From Pyropia haitanensis (lineage: Eukaryota; Rhodophyta; Bangiophyceae; Bangiales; Bangiaceae), in NCBI GenBank assembly GCA_008729055.1, contig SDUX01000010.1:3301090-3365089 (forward strand): a stretch of 64,000 bases of DNA. The letters run 5' to 3'. The notes below the pieces were generated by a model. It made no database searches. It was not told where the DNA came from and worked only from the letters and a program-made list of their open reading frames with translations. A program made the translations under genes and the position numbers. The first letter of the stretch is position 1. Every line of letters starts with the position of its first letter. Positions 11,665 to 22,539 of this stretch are shown one piece after another.

Positions 11665-13494
11665 GCGGGCGCGCCTGGGACACGGAGACAGGCGTCAATG
11701 CAGATGGGCCTGCGCAATCAAGGTGGGTTTCCATGAACTTTTGGTGGTCTGACTGTGGCGAAGTGCCGTCCCCAAGCACGACCAACGCAGACGAGAGGAG
11801 GGTGTTCCACAGCGTCCACCCCATAAGAAAATGGCCACGACGGCCGATCACCCTCGGGGGTGTGGATGTCGCACGCATATTGTCTACGACGCGGTGTGGT
11901 GGCGTCCCGTGAACACCTGAGCTGGGCGGTTTCGCATCGCCGGCGGGAGCGGTGTGCTTGTCCGCGCGCGCCCGCGCGGAGGGAGCGGTCAGTGGGTCCC
12001 GCTCCAAGTGGTGTTGCGTGGCGCCGTTGGGAGGCGTCTCGGGCTGTCGCACGGGCGAGCAAAGACCACGGTCGATGACCGCAGCCGATGCGCTCACAAA
12101 CGTCGCGCTGAGTGGAGAGAGGTGCGGCTGAGGGGCGCCTTACCCGCCGTTCACTTCTACTGTCAGTTGTTTGTAAACCGCCTCCTCGGCCTGGGCCGCC
12201 GCCAATTGACACCATCCGTCTGACACAGATAGGTACAACCCGGGCAGTGGCCCGCACACAGGACTCTACACGCAGACCGCCTACAGAGCGTGCGTCACGG
12301 GATGTCCCATTGCCAGCTCGTTCGTGTCGATGATTAAGTGTGATCCTGCCCGTTCGCTGGGGCGTTTGAGGGCGCACCCTGGTAGACGTGCTGGGTGATT
12401 GAGCACGACTTGGACTCGGTGAAAGGATGATTTCGACGGCGCCGAGTGTCCTACCGAGACACCACTCGGTTGTTGAGGCGCCGGGAGGGCCCCCCCTGAA
12501 TGGTCGTCAACAGTCACCGTCAGGGGAGGCCATCAGGGGAAGTGTAGCTGTTAGACCACTTGACAGCGCATTCGCACGCTTGTTCTGCTGAAACCGTCTG
12601 AAGGCCAATCGTCCTGATGGGGAAAATAGACTCACCGAAAGGTGGCACGAGCCACGACAAACGACCATCAGCTCCGCCAAGGCACACCACCGGTCTCCCC
12701 TCCGCCCTGTGTGGCTCCCGTGCGCACACACACCAGCAACAGCTGTTGCCTGGGGGATACCCCGAATTTGGACTCGAATCCCGACGAGTCCCGGACGGGT
12801 GGCGCCGCTGGCGCCTCCTTCCCGACCGGGAGTGGGAGGACATGGCGCCCGCGCGGGGCGTGGCCACCGCGCACGTGCGCCGGAGGGCGTCCGTCGGTCA
12901 GGGTCCTGCGCGGCGGGCCCGCAGGAGCCGGACCCGTCCACCGCGGACCCACACGCCGCGGCAGCCATCACTCGCCGTCGGCGGGCACGCTGGGGTGGTG
13001 TTGGACGCGGCCGCCCGCAGCGAGTCGCGGCGCGAGCTCGACGGCCGCCCCGGGCGAGCCGCGGCGCGAGCTCGGCGGGAGCCGCAGCGGGCGGTGAGGG
13101 GACCCGCCAGACACGCAGCTGGGGGCTTCTGCGACCGCCACGTCGAGGGGTGAGGACGGCCCGCGGGGCGGTTCGTGCCACCACTGGCGCCGCCGCGACC
13201 GTGGCTGCACCACCACCACGCTTCCGCCGCGGAGCTGCCGGCGGTGGGGGGCCCGTTGGCGCGGGATCCAACCCCGCGGCGTCGAGAGCCGTGCCGCCCC
13301 TTCCGTCTGACAGCCGCGGCCGACCAAAGCGCTTGAATAGTAAGTTTTGAAGCGGATCAAGTACGGGGTTGAATCAATGACACACTTTGCAACGGACTGG
13401 GTCTCCTATTCGCAGTCATGTCGCCGTGCGCGGCGAAAGACTTCGCCGCGCCAGCGGCGCGACGATGCGCACCGCCCCCGCCGACGGTGCAACA

Positions 13495-13557
13495 AAGTGC
13501 ACCGCTGGCGTGGCCAAGTGCACCGCTGGCGCGGCACAGTGCACCGCCCGCGCCATG
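13495..13557. repeat. Degenerate 21-bp tandem repeat, three copies
   Basis: Units start at 13495, 13516 and 13537 with consensus aagtgcaccgctggcg followed by five variable bases. The first two differ at two positions; the third is more diverged. A further partial copy (aagtgctccactgcgcc) follows at 13566. It lies just beyond the 3' end of the C2-domain gene. Confidence 0.65.
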
Positions 13558-13654
13558 ATGCGACCAAGTGCTCCACTGCGCCATTGGTGCGGCCATGCGC
13601 GCCGCCACGCCAGCAGTGGGACACCACAAGCGCCCCCACGGTGAGCCGGCCGCA

Positions 13655-13872
13655 TCACCCAGCGAGTGTCCCCTCCACCCCCCCCCCGCCCCCCGCCACG
13701 CCCTCCTCTGCCGCGGCGGCAACCGCCGCGCGGCGGCGGCCCGGGCTGGTCACCGCGCCCACCGCGGCGGCGGCGGCGCCGGCGCGGCTCTCCCACGCGA
13801 CCATCGTCTCGCGGGCGGCGGAGAAGGGGTTGAGCCGCGCCTTGGCAAAGTCCAGCAGCACCCGCGCCACCA

Positions 13873-13905
<33 letters not shown>

Positions 13906-15701
13906 TGCCCACGTCTGACGAAAAGGACTGGGTGGCCGCGGTGGGGGTGGAGGTGGCGTCGACACCGCCGCCGCCGCCGCCGCCGCCGCTGCTGTGGCTG
14001 CTGGTACGGCCGCCGCCGCCGCTGGTGCTGCTGCCATGGCCAGCCTCCGCGGCCGCCGGCGACGGCGGGGCCACCCCCCCCCCCCCCCCCCCCGCCAGCG
14101 CGAGCGCCCGCCCCCGCACCGTATACTTGCCGTCGCGGCTCGACGCCAGGCCGCAGAGCACCTCCCCCGGCGCGGCGCGCAGCAGCGCCACGACGCTCAG
14201 CTGCCCCGCCGCGAGCCGCCGGTGCCCGCCGCCCCGCTTTTGGTGCCACACCTCGACGCGCAGCGGCCGCCGCGCGTCGCTGTTGCACAGCACCGCCGCG
14301 GAGAGGGTCAGGGGGGGAAAGACCGCGCTGCCGGCGGTGCGGTCCGCGGCGTCCGCGTCGAGCGCGGCGGCCGCGGCGGCCGCGGCGGCCGTCGCGGCGG
14401 CGGGGGAGGTGGGAGCAGCCGCGGCGCCACCGTTGGTGGTGGAGGTGGGGGTAGCCACCGCGGCGGCGGCAGCGTCGTCGGCGTCGGCGAGGGGGGACGT
14501 GGCCTGCGGCGTGGCGTTGCCGGCTAGTGACGGCGGCTGCTGCGACCGCGACGGTGGCGGTGGTGGCGGCGGCGCGGGCGCCCGCCGCGCCGCGGCGCGG
14601 TGCCACAGGCTCCCCCGCGTGGACACGGACTTGGTGCGGGCCACCAGCGCCCAGCGGGTGTCGGTGAGCGACAGCTCCACCGTGTCGGGCAGGTCCTCGG
14701 CGGGCGGGCCCGCCGCGCTGTCGGCGGGGGAGGGCGGCGACGGCGGCGACGGCGGCCGCTCGTCGGCCGACGAGAAGAGCCGCGCGAGCGGCCGGAACGA
14801 CGCGCGTGAGGCGCTGCTGTCACCGGCGGCGCCGCTGTCGCGGCCGCCGCCGCCGCCGCCACCCTCCTCTGCGCCGCCGTCGTCACCGCCGCTGCCGCCG
14901 CCGCTGCCGCCTCCGCCGCTGCCACCACCGCCGCCTGGCGGCGACGGCGAACGGTGGGCGCGGCCCGGCCGCGGCGGGCGCCCCCCCCCCGGCGAGCGGG
15001 GCCGCCCCCCCCGCGGCGACGCGGCGTACACGCCCCCGTCCGGCACACCCGTCCGGCGGTAGACGTGGAGGAAGGGGTGGAAGGGGGAGAGCTTTTGCGT
15101 CGCCTTGACCAGCCCGCGGATGGAAAAGTGGAGCGTGACGGGGGCGGCGAGGACGAGGCGTGCCGCCGAGGGGGACCGGGGGATACTCCCCAGGGGGGGG
15201 GGGAGGGCGCCGCGCCGCTGCCGCCGCCGGCGGGCGCGTCAGCCGAAGAGTCGCCGCTCCGCCCGGCCGCCGCCGTTGCCGCCACCGCCACCGCGTCGGT
15301 GCCGCCGCCGTCACCACCACCGCCGCCACCACCACTGCCGCCGCCGCCACCACTGCCGCCGTCGCCACCGCCGCCGCTGCCGCCGCCACCGCCGCCGTTG
15401 CTACCACCGCTGCCCCCCCCCCCCCGGTCGTTCCCAACGGCCGCCCCCCCCCCCCCCCCCCCCCCAACGAGCGCCGGGCTCAGCCACACCACCTCCCCCC
15501 CCACAACCACCTCCCCGAGCGCAACGCCCTTGCGGCGGAGCACGTTCTGTAGCCCCCCCACCCAGCGGCCGCCCCAGCCCGTCAACACCGCCGCCAGCGG
15601 CACCTCTGCGGCGCCGAGGAAGACCGCCCGCCCCGCGTCGAGCCGCGCCCGCGCGCCGCCGTCGCCGCGGCGCGCGGCGGCGGCGGCGGCGGTGCCGCCG
15701 C

Positions 15702-15734
<33 letters not shown>

Positions 15735-16258
15735 CGCCGCCGCCGCCCCGCGGTCCGGCCGCCGCCGGCCGCAGCCCGTCCACCTCCCGCCGTTCCCCGC
15801 TGCCACCACCCCCGCCGCCGCTGCCACCGCCGCCGCCACCACCACCACCGCCGCTGCCGCTACTACCACCACCGCCGCCACCGCCACCACCGCCGCCAGC
15901 GGCGGCGCCAGCGGCACCCCCCCCCCCCCCCCCCCCACCTCCACCACCCCCCCCCCCCCCCCGACCCCGCGTGGTACACCTCCACCCGCAGCGCCGGCGC
16001 CTGGCTCCCCGCGTCGTACGCGATATGAAAGGTGCGGGCAAACGCGGCGGACCGGGCGGCCCAGACCACCTCGGTCACGCCAACGGCGGACCAGTCGGGG
16101 ATGCGCGCCGGCACGGAGCGGTCGCCGACAAACCAGCGGGCGGTGCCGGCGGCGGCGGAGGGGCGGGCGTAGAGGGCGACGAGTGGGTGCAGGCGGGAGG
16201 CGGGGGTGGGTGGAAAGGTGGGGGGGGGAGCCAGCCCGTGGACGGCGAGGTGCAGCAT
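13655..16258 (-). CDS. Tandem C2-domain (copine-like) protein
   Basis: C2A: strand MLHLAVHGLA, then RLHPLVALYA, VGVTEVVWAARSAAFARTFH and ALRVEVYHAGS, followed in another frame by RAVFLGAAEVPLAAVLTGWG and ALGEVVVGGEVVWL. C2B: VTLHFSIRGLVKATQKLSPF, HPFLHVYRRTG, TRWALVARTKSV, FPPLTLSAAVLCNSDARRPL, RVEVWHQKRGGGHRRLAAGQ. Order and motifs (TEV, FPPLTLSxxxLC.SD..RPL) match the paired C2 domains of copines, Ca2+-dependent phospholipid-binding proteins. Oddities: large Gly/Ala/Pro insertions split both domains; the coding frame changes at G/C runs near 15920-15960 and 15193-15202; the Asp of the DPF and EVYD motifs is His in both domains. The vWA domain of true copines is absent before the TGA ending at 13655. 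The start is uncertain: the ATG at 16258 lies inside the first strand, so an N-terminal extension is likely. Confidence 0.7.
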
Positions 16259-16548
16259 AACGACGCGGGGGATGGGCGGGCGGGGGGGGGGGGGGTGGGG
16301 GGGGGGGGGGGCGGCGTGAGGGGGGGGGACGCCGGGGGAGGGTGGGGGGGGGGGCCGCCCCATGCCGCGTCGTCGTCGCCTGCCGCCGAGGACGCGGCGC
16401 TCAGCTGCAGAGGGGAGGCGGGAGGGGACGGCGCCGCCATCGTGGGACCGCTCCGGGCAGAGGGGGCGGGGGCGGCGGGGGGGAGAAGCCGCCCCCCGCC
16501 ATGGCCACCCGCCGCCGGCGGCGCTGCCGTTGCCGCGTCGGCGCCCGC

Positions 16549-16593
<45 letters not shown>

Positions 16594-17017
16594 TTCCCCG
16601 CCGCCCCCCGCGTCGGCGGCCACCACGGGCGCGGTGCCCCCCCCCCCGACGCGCCCACCGCCGCGACGGTCGCCGCCGCCACCGCCGCCGCCGCGGCGGT
16701 CGCGGCAGCGGCGGCGGTCGCGGCGGCAACGGCGGTGCGCACCTCTGGCGGCGGCGGGCCCCCCCCTCCCCCCCCCCCCCCACGCCCATGCCCGTCAGCA
16801 GCAGCACGTCCTCCCCGCCGCCCGCATTCCGCGACCGCACCGCCGCCCGCCGCCGCGCCGCGGGCGATGTCGTCGTCGTCGTCGACGGCGGCGGCGGCGG
16901 CAGCGGCGGCAGCGGCGGCAGCGGCGGCGGCGGGGGGGGCATCGCGGCACCCACCCCCACCCCCCCCCCCCGCCCTCCGGCGCCCCCGACCCCACCCCCA
17001 CCCCCCCTCCCCGGTCG

Positions 17018-17048
<31 letters not shown>

Positions 17049-17542
17049 CACCGCCGAGGCCCCCCGTCAGTGCCCACCTGCCCCGACACGCCGCGCCGTG
17101 CGGCACGGCGGGGCGCCCGTGGCAGCAGCAGCCGCGGCGGGCTGAGGCGCGGCGACGCCCACGACGCGGGCGCGCGGGCCGACGGGGCGCGGCGGGGGGG
17201 CGGCGGCGGGGGGAGGGGAGGGTCCATTGGTGGCGGGGGGGGGGGCATGGCCGCCCACGCGCGGGGGGGGGGTGGAGGGGGAGGGGGGGGGGGGGGGGGG
17301 GGGAGGGTGGATGCGTGAGTCGGGGATGGAGGGGAGGAGGGGGGATGTGGGGAGAGCGGGGGGGGGAGAGAGGCGGGGGGGAGGAGGGTTTGTCGACGGT
17401 GGGGGGTGGTGCTGGCGGGGGAAGCCGGCCGGGGGGGGGAGTCGATGGAAGGGGGGGGGCGAGGCGATGGGGGCAACGGGATGCGGGGAGCGCGGGAGAA
17501 GGGGGGGGGGGGGGGGGTGGATGGAGCACCGCGGCGGCACCC

Positions 17543-17579
<37 letters not shown>

Positions 17580-17940
17580 GGCCGCCGCCGCCGGCGGGCC
17601 GACGCGCGCGCCGCGGCGCGCGGGCCGAGCGCGGCGCGACGGCCGACGGGCAATGGCGGGGGGCGGAGCGCCCGCCGATGGGGCTGGCGGCGCGGCTGGC
17701 CGCCGCGGCACGGGGGGGGGGGCGGGGGGGGGGGGGTGCCGCCCGCGGGTGCGGCCGGGCGGGTGGGGTGGGCGGGCGGGCGGCGGGGGGGGGGGGTGGG
17801 ACAAGGCGGCGCGGCGGCGGACGGGGGGGCGCCCGGCGTTGCCGAGACGGCGGCGCGCGTGCTGACAAGGCGGGGGCGGCCGCGGCGTGGCCGCCCCGCC
17901 GAGCGAGCGGCGCGGCGGTGTTGGACACTCTGGTGTGACT
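16259..17940. other. G-homopolymer-rich low-complexity DNA upstream of the C2 gene
   Basis: The + strand carries dozens of G-runs of 6-19 bases (for example 17281-17302 and 17500-17518), so the strand that would be transcribed for the C2 gene is C-rich. One stretch codes an acidic patch (AVDDDDDIARGAAAGG, - strand, near 16870-16915), so an N-terminal low-complexity extension of the C2 protein may reach here. I cannot define it. Confidence 0.4.
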
Positions 17941-19208
17941 GAGACCACGTTTGTGAAAAAAAAAAACGCTCGCGTTTGGGAATGCTTTTTGGAGACGATT
18001 CGGTGGTTGGCCGACGCGTGGCAGTCATCCAATCTATTGCTGTCTTCTCAATTTTGTCCGATCTGGTCAAAGTCAAGAGCCGGGTCCAGAGCTGGTCAAC
18101 TGCGTCTCAGCCTTCCATGCAGCCGGATAAAACCGATCGACCAATAGGAAGTTGACCAGACCCAGTCTTGACTTTGATCACATCGGACAAAATTGGGAGG
18201 ACTGCAATATAAAATGTATTTCATGCAGAACAACGGCAGTGAGGGACCATGAAAAGGAGAGCATGGAGCACAAAGAGCACGACGAGAAAGAGCTCGTCGA
18301 GGTGCGTCGACTGGTACCAGAAAGTCCGTTCCTTGCGTGCACCAAAGGATCAGTTTCGATTGAATACCGCCACAGTGGAGAGGAAGGAGGGAGCAATCGA
18401 CAGCTCTCGACGCGGTGCATCTCGTGGTAGCGCCAGCGCGAAAATGGTCAGAGCGACCAAATTTGAGTGTTCCAAAGTAGTGCTCCACAAGCGCAGTACG
18501 CTGAATCCGTTTTTGAAGTACATTACAGAAGAGATACTGTTGAAGAGACGGACAATGTCTTGCACACTTGTTGTGTAATTTTTTCAGAACAGACTGCTGG
18601 ACTTTTGCTTTGGTTTCCGTCACTAGAGGAATGGACCGCACGCGACGTTGCACTGGACAAGATCTTGTGTAGCGCCCCTCCATCCTGAGATTTTTTCGAC
18701 GCCTTCTCATTGGCCCACTACCCCGACTGGGCAGATTCATGTGTGCCGCCTCCAACGGCTGCAGACTGGGGTGGAAGCTGGGCACACGTTGCACCCCCCT
18801 CCCCCCCCCCCCCCCGCCAGCTCGGTATGCGCGACTGCCACTCCCCCTCCCCCTCTGTGCCGCCACCCACGCCGCGCTGCGGCAGCGGTCACGCGCACCC
18901 ATTCCAGTGGCCTTGACGCGACCACCTGCGAGATGCCCTCCCCGGCGTGGGCGCGCTCAGGCGCGACCCCGCCGACCCCCTGTCAGACCTGTATATGACC
19001 CGCCCCACCTTGAAGTGCCTCGCTCCGTTGCGTACTTGTGTGTTGGCTGTGTACCCGGTGCACGGTCCTCCCCCTGCCTCCCTTTGTCAGGCAACAGCGG
19101 GGAGGTGGACTGTTTGTCTTTCCCCACCAACCTCTCACCTCAACTCCTGCCGCTCTCTTCCTCTTTCTTGGTCACGTGCAGCGCTCGCCGGTGGTCCCCG
19201 CCGCCGCC
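17941..19208. other. Intergenic region between divergent C2 and AlgH genes
   Basis: Markedly less GC-rich than its neighbours from about 17940 to 18700, with stop codons in all frames and only short ORFs. Contains the inverted repeat described separately. The last 200 bases before the AlgH start are pyrimidine-rich (cctcacctcaactcctgccgc), as expected for its promoter or leader. Confidence 0.55.
18049..18195. repeat. Long imperfect inverted repeat
   Basis: Left arm 18049-18100 (starts caattttgtccgat, ends gctggtcaac) and right arm 18151-18195 (starts gttgaccagac, ends atcggacaaaattg) are reverse complements over most of their length, separated by about 50 bases. The shared core is caattttgtccgat..tggtcaaagtcaag. 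It could be a MITE-like element, a remnant of a transposon end, or a hairpin-forming transcript. No target-site duplication could be identified with confidence. Confidence 0.7.
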
Positions 19209-19449
19209 ATGGCCTTCCTGCCCGCCCCCCCCCTGCACGGCCACCCCCTTCGCCGCCAGTTGGCGGCGGTCACCCCCCGCCGCCGCGGCGGGGCGGCGGC
19301 GGCCGGCACTCCCCGGCGGCGCCCCCCCCCCCCGCCGTCCGCGTCGGCGGCCGAGCCCCTCCACGAGTGGCGCCGCTTCCGCGCGGCGCTCATTGCCGCC
19401 GAGGCGGCGGCCGCCGCCGCCGCCGCGACGCACACCAGCGGTGGCGGCA

Positions 19450-19482
<33 letters not shown>

Positions 19483-20363
19483 GCGCCCACACGGGTGGCA
19501 CGGCGGCGTGGGCGCACGCGGTGCCGACGGTGGAGGCGGGCGGCTGCCTCGTCGCGTCGCCCGCCTACCCGTGGGCGCTCGGCCGGCGGCACCTGGCGCG
19601 GGCGGTCGTGCTGGTTACCGAGGTGGGGCCTGACGGCGTGCGGGGGCTGATTGTCAACCATGAGATTGGGCGGTGTGAGGCGGTCAAGGTGCGTTTTGGG
19701 GGTTGGGTGGGGGGGGGGGGGTGGTCGAGGTTGGGGGGGAGGGGGGGTGGCGTGTCGTGGTGAAGGAGCGTGGATGGAGGGGGGGCGGGCGGTGGATGGC
19801 GTTTGCCTCAGGTGAGGGAGAGCGGCGGCGGTGGGAGGGCGGCCGCGTGGGCGGGACCAGAACGCCGACTGACTCTGTTGGTGACCGACGCACGCCTGTT
19901 GTTGCGCCCGTCGCACCTGCTCCCCATCCCCCTCTATGTGTGTGTGGGTGGTCTCCCGCAGGGCATGGTCGGCGCCGAGTTTCGGCACAACCGCCTCTAC
20001 CTGGGCGGCGACGTCTCACTCGGCACCATCGCCATCCTCCATCGGCGGGCGGCGCTGCTCGGCGCGGGCGCGGTGGAGGTGAGCCCCGGCGTCTTTCTCG
20101 GCGGCTTCAACGCGTCCCGCGCGCTGGTCGCGTCGGCGCAGGCGCCCGCCGCGGACTTTCGTTTCCTCCGCGGCTACATGCGCTGGTCGCCAGAGGCGAT
20201 GGCCGCCGAGCTCGCCGACGGGGCGTGGCGGACGGTCGCCGCCGCGCCGGACGTGCTGCTGCCGCCGCCAGTGGGCGAGCGAGTACGCCGGGCGGGGGCG
20301 CCAAAGACGCCACGCCGGGGGTTGTGGGAGACGCTCATCGCGTCGTCGACGCCGTCCCCGTGA
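19209..20363 (+). CDS. AlgH/YqgE (DUF179, UPF0301) family protein, plastid-type
   Basis: Biochemical role of this conserved family is unsettled. Model: exon 1 19209-19688, intron with donor gtgcgt and acceptor cccgcag (273 bp, phase 0), exon 2 19962-20363; 293 residues. The ATG is in a strong context (gccgccATGG). Residues 1 to about 108 form an Ala/Arg/Gly-rich leader (MAFLPAPPLHGHPLRRQL) consistent with a plastid transit peptide plus linker. The DUF179 domain follows: GGCLVASPAYPWALGRRHLA, RAVVLVTEVGPDGVRGLIVN, then after the intron HNRLYLGGDVSLGTIAILHR, EVSPGVFLGGFNASRALVA and DFRFLRGYMRWSPEAMAAEL, ending with the GW-type region and a short tail. Bacterial homologues are about 185 residues, so the mature part is normal length. 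Divergent from the C2 gene and convergent with the next gene. Confidence 0.9.
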
Positions 20364-20903
20364 CGGATGGGCGGTGTTGGGTAGCGTCGGCAAGGGCGTC
20401 CGCCTTGTCGCGGCGGGCCGCCTGGCAACGGTGACGAATATTTTTTTCTTCGCGCTTCGTCCTTGTTCATGCATACACACCATTGCTTACCAACCACTGA
20501 GCCACTGCCATCCTTGCGCTGTTTCTTCCTCCACCGGGGAACTGTGTGGGAACTTCCGTAGCCATCGGCCCCGGCACAGCGGAAGCAGTCTTCACTCAGA
20601 ACTTGCTCCGCCTCTCACCACTTCCCTCTCTCGCGCTCCCAGCTCACCAACGCTGCCGCGGTCCCCCCCTGAGGAGATGGACGCTTCTCCCACGCGGAAC
20701 ACGACATCTCTGGACGAAGGAGTCCTCCCGCTACGGGTCCCAGCTTAATGTCGAGAGCCCCCGGGCACGCTACCGCCGCTTGCCACCCACAGCCACCATC
20801 TATAAGAGATGCGCAGCGCGGAAGCCTGAGCACGAGGTAGCAGGCAGGCACACACACAGCGCGAGCGCGGCCGCCGCCGCTACCCCCCCTCCCCCCGGGG
20901 CAT
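20364..20903. other. Convergent 3' intergenic region
   Basis: Holds the 3' ends of the AlgH gene (+) and the unknown gene ending at 20904 (-). A T-rich tract (atatttttttcttcgcg, 20437-20453) follows the AlgH stop. No coding signal seen. Confidence 0.5.
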
Positions 20904-21100
20904 TCAGGTGGTTGCCCCCGGCGGCTGCGGCTGCCCGGCGGTGCCGCGCCCCGCCCGCGACCGCACGCCACACGGAGCGGGGTGGAGGACGGCGCCAAGC
21001 CCCGCCGGCGGAGCCCCCCCAAGCGCAGGGGCGCTCACCCTCCCCCAACGCCTGCTCACGGACAGCGGCGGCGCGGCGCGGTCAACGGGGCCGGAGGCGG

Positions 21101-21131
<31 letters not shown>

Positions 21132-22539
21132 CACCCGTTCTGCCACGAGGGTGTGGGCACCCCGACGGCCGCCCGCCCGCAGCGACGCGTGCGGCCGAGC
21201 CGCCGTCGCCGACGCCGACTCGGACGGTGGCGGCGGCGACGACGACGGCAGTTGCTGCGGATGGCCAGCCGCGTCGCCAGCCCGTGGCGGTAAAGCGGCT
21301 GCCTCTGTCGACGGCGACGGCGACGCGGCGGGGGGTGGGCCCGACCCCCGCGGCGTTGGCGCCGGCGGCGGCGGCGGCGGTGACGGCGCGGCGGCCGACG
21401 CGGCGGCCGCGCGTTGGCGCCCCCGCCGCCGCGCGGCGGCGGTGGCGCGCAGGTCGGCGACGCGCGCGCGGATGGCAGCGGTGCGGGTGGAGAGGGTGGC
21501 GGCCACCCGCGCGCGCCGCCGCGACAGCCGCACCGCCACCGCGGCGGCGCGGGGAAGGACGCGGCCGCGAAGGTCCCGCCGCCGCTCCCGCACCGCCTCC
21601 TTCATCGCCGCGCGCCCGTCGGCGAGGCTGCTCCGCGCGGTGGCCGCGCGTCTGGCCGCTGTCGGCAGGGCGAGAAGGGGGAAGGGGGGGATCGTCCGCA
21701 CGGCAGCGCGGGGGGGTAGGCGCGGCGACCATCCAAGGGTGCAGGGGGAATGAGGCACGACGGGATGCAGTACGCGAGGCAGAAAGAGAGAGCGCGAACG
21801 AACAGACGCGAGGCGTGAGGGTGAGAAGCTGTCCAGAGCTTGGCTGTGGAGTCCAGCGCGCTTGTCACCCACGGGAGGCACCCGTCGACACACCATCGAG
21901 GGCGGGCGGGGGGGGGACCAGCCGCCCAGCGCCACGCGGCTCGACCCCCGCCAAAGCGCCCCCGCACGGCAAAAACAGAACGGAGCGCGTCGACACGCCA
22001 ACCCCCCCGCACGTACCTGTCTTGGCGCGCCCCTCCATGCGCAGCGCGATGGCCAGCCCCGCCTGGAAGACGCGGCGGATAAAGAAGCGGGGGAAGGTGT
22101 TGTAGCCCGCAAGGATGGGCGACTCGCGGCCACTGCGCGCGCCGGCGCGGGGCGGCACGGGGAGCCAGGCGCAACGAGCCCCCCCCGGATCCACCGACAC
22201 AGCAGACGGGCGGACAGCGCGGCGTCAGACGCAGCCCAGCAGCACCCACACACCAGAGCACCCACTACGGGCGGCGGGCACGGGCCGTTTCAAAAAACCC
22301 GCACAGGTCCGCAAGGAAACCCCCGCTCCCCGCCAAAGCAAAAGCGCCACCCATCACAGCCTGTGACACACCCGCCTCGCACGTGGCTCACCCGCGCAGG
22401 GGGGGGGGAGGGGGGGAACGGCGGTACCGAAAACGTACATGCGCCGCCGCACGCCGCGCTCCGCGTAGAGGACGATGCGGTAGGAGCGTTGGAGCCCGCA
22501 TACGGCAATCATGGTCGCGGCGGCAATCTCGGAAATCAC
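20904..22539 (-). CDS. Unknown multi-exon protein (5' end missing)
   Basis: I do not recognise this protein. Three exons fit each other exactly: A 22539-22439 (acceptor ccccgcag, donor gtacgt), B 22132-22017 (acceptor gcgcgcag, donor gtacgt) and C 21658-20904 (acceptor gccgacag), with phases 2 and 1 matching. The product begins VISEIAAATMIAVCGLQRSY, RIVLYAERGVRRR, continues GRESPILAGYNTFPRFFIRR, VFQAGLAIALRMEGRAKT, then ARRAATARSSLADGRAAMKE and a long Arg/Ala-rich helix (RVADLRATAAARRRG), and ends in disordered Pro/Ser/Ala sequence. Residues VISEIAAATMIAVCGL could be a weak membrane segment; the rest is strongly basic. At least one upstream exon is required; low-complexity frames at 22980-23345 (-) are candidates but unprovable here. 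Its 5' end faces the CLASP gene. Confidence 0.6.

Larger units (their letters stand above)
8881..13654. other. 4.8-kb region with no convincing gene
   Basis: ORFs up to 582 codons (9881-11629, +) are present, but their translations are compositionally random (Arg/Pro/Ala/Cys/His mixtures), lack any recognisable domain and have equally long partners on the other strand. The 5' exon or exons of the zinc-finger gene ending at 6748 should lie in the first part. Two small tandem repeats are listed separately. From 12300 to 12620 and around 13330-13390 the DNA is less GC-rich. No tRNA or other RNA gene was recognised. Confidence 0.5.

Noticed and set aside
12755..12790. Sequence resembling a tRNA T-arm (ggactcgaatcc)
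   Set aside because: No matching acceptor stem, anticodon stem or D-arm could be found around it.
13655..15046. Complete copine including a vWA domain
   Set aside because: The frame ends shortly after C2B, and no vWA motif (DxSxS, MIDAS residues) is visible in any - strand frame downstream.
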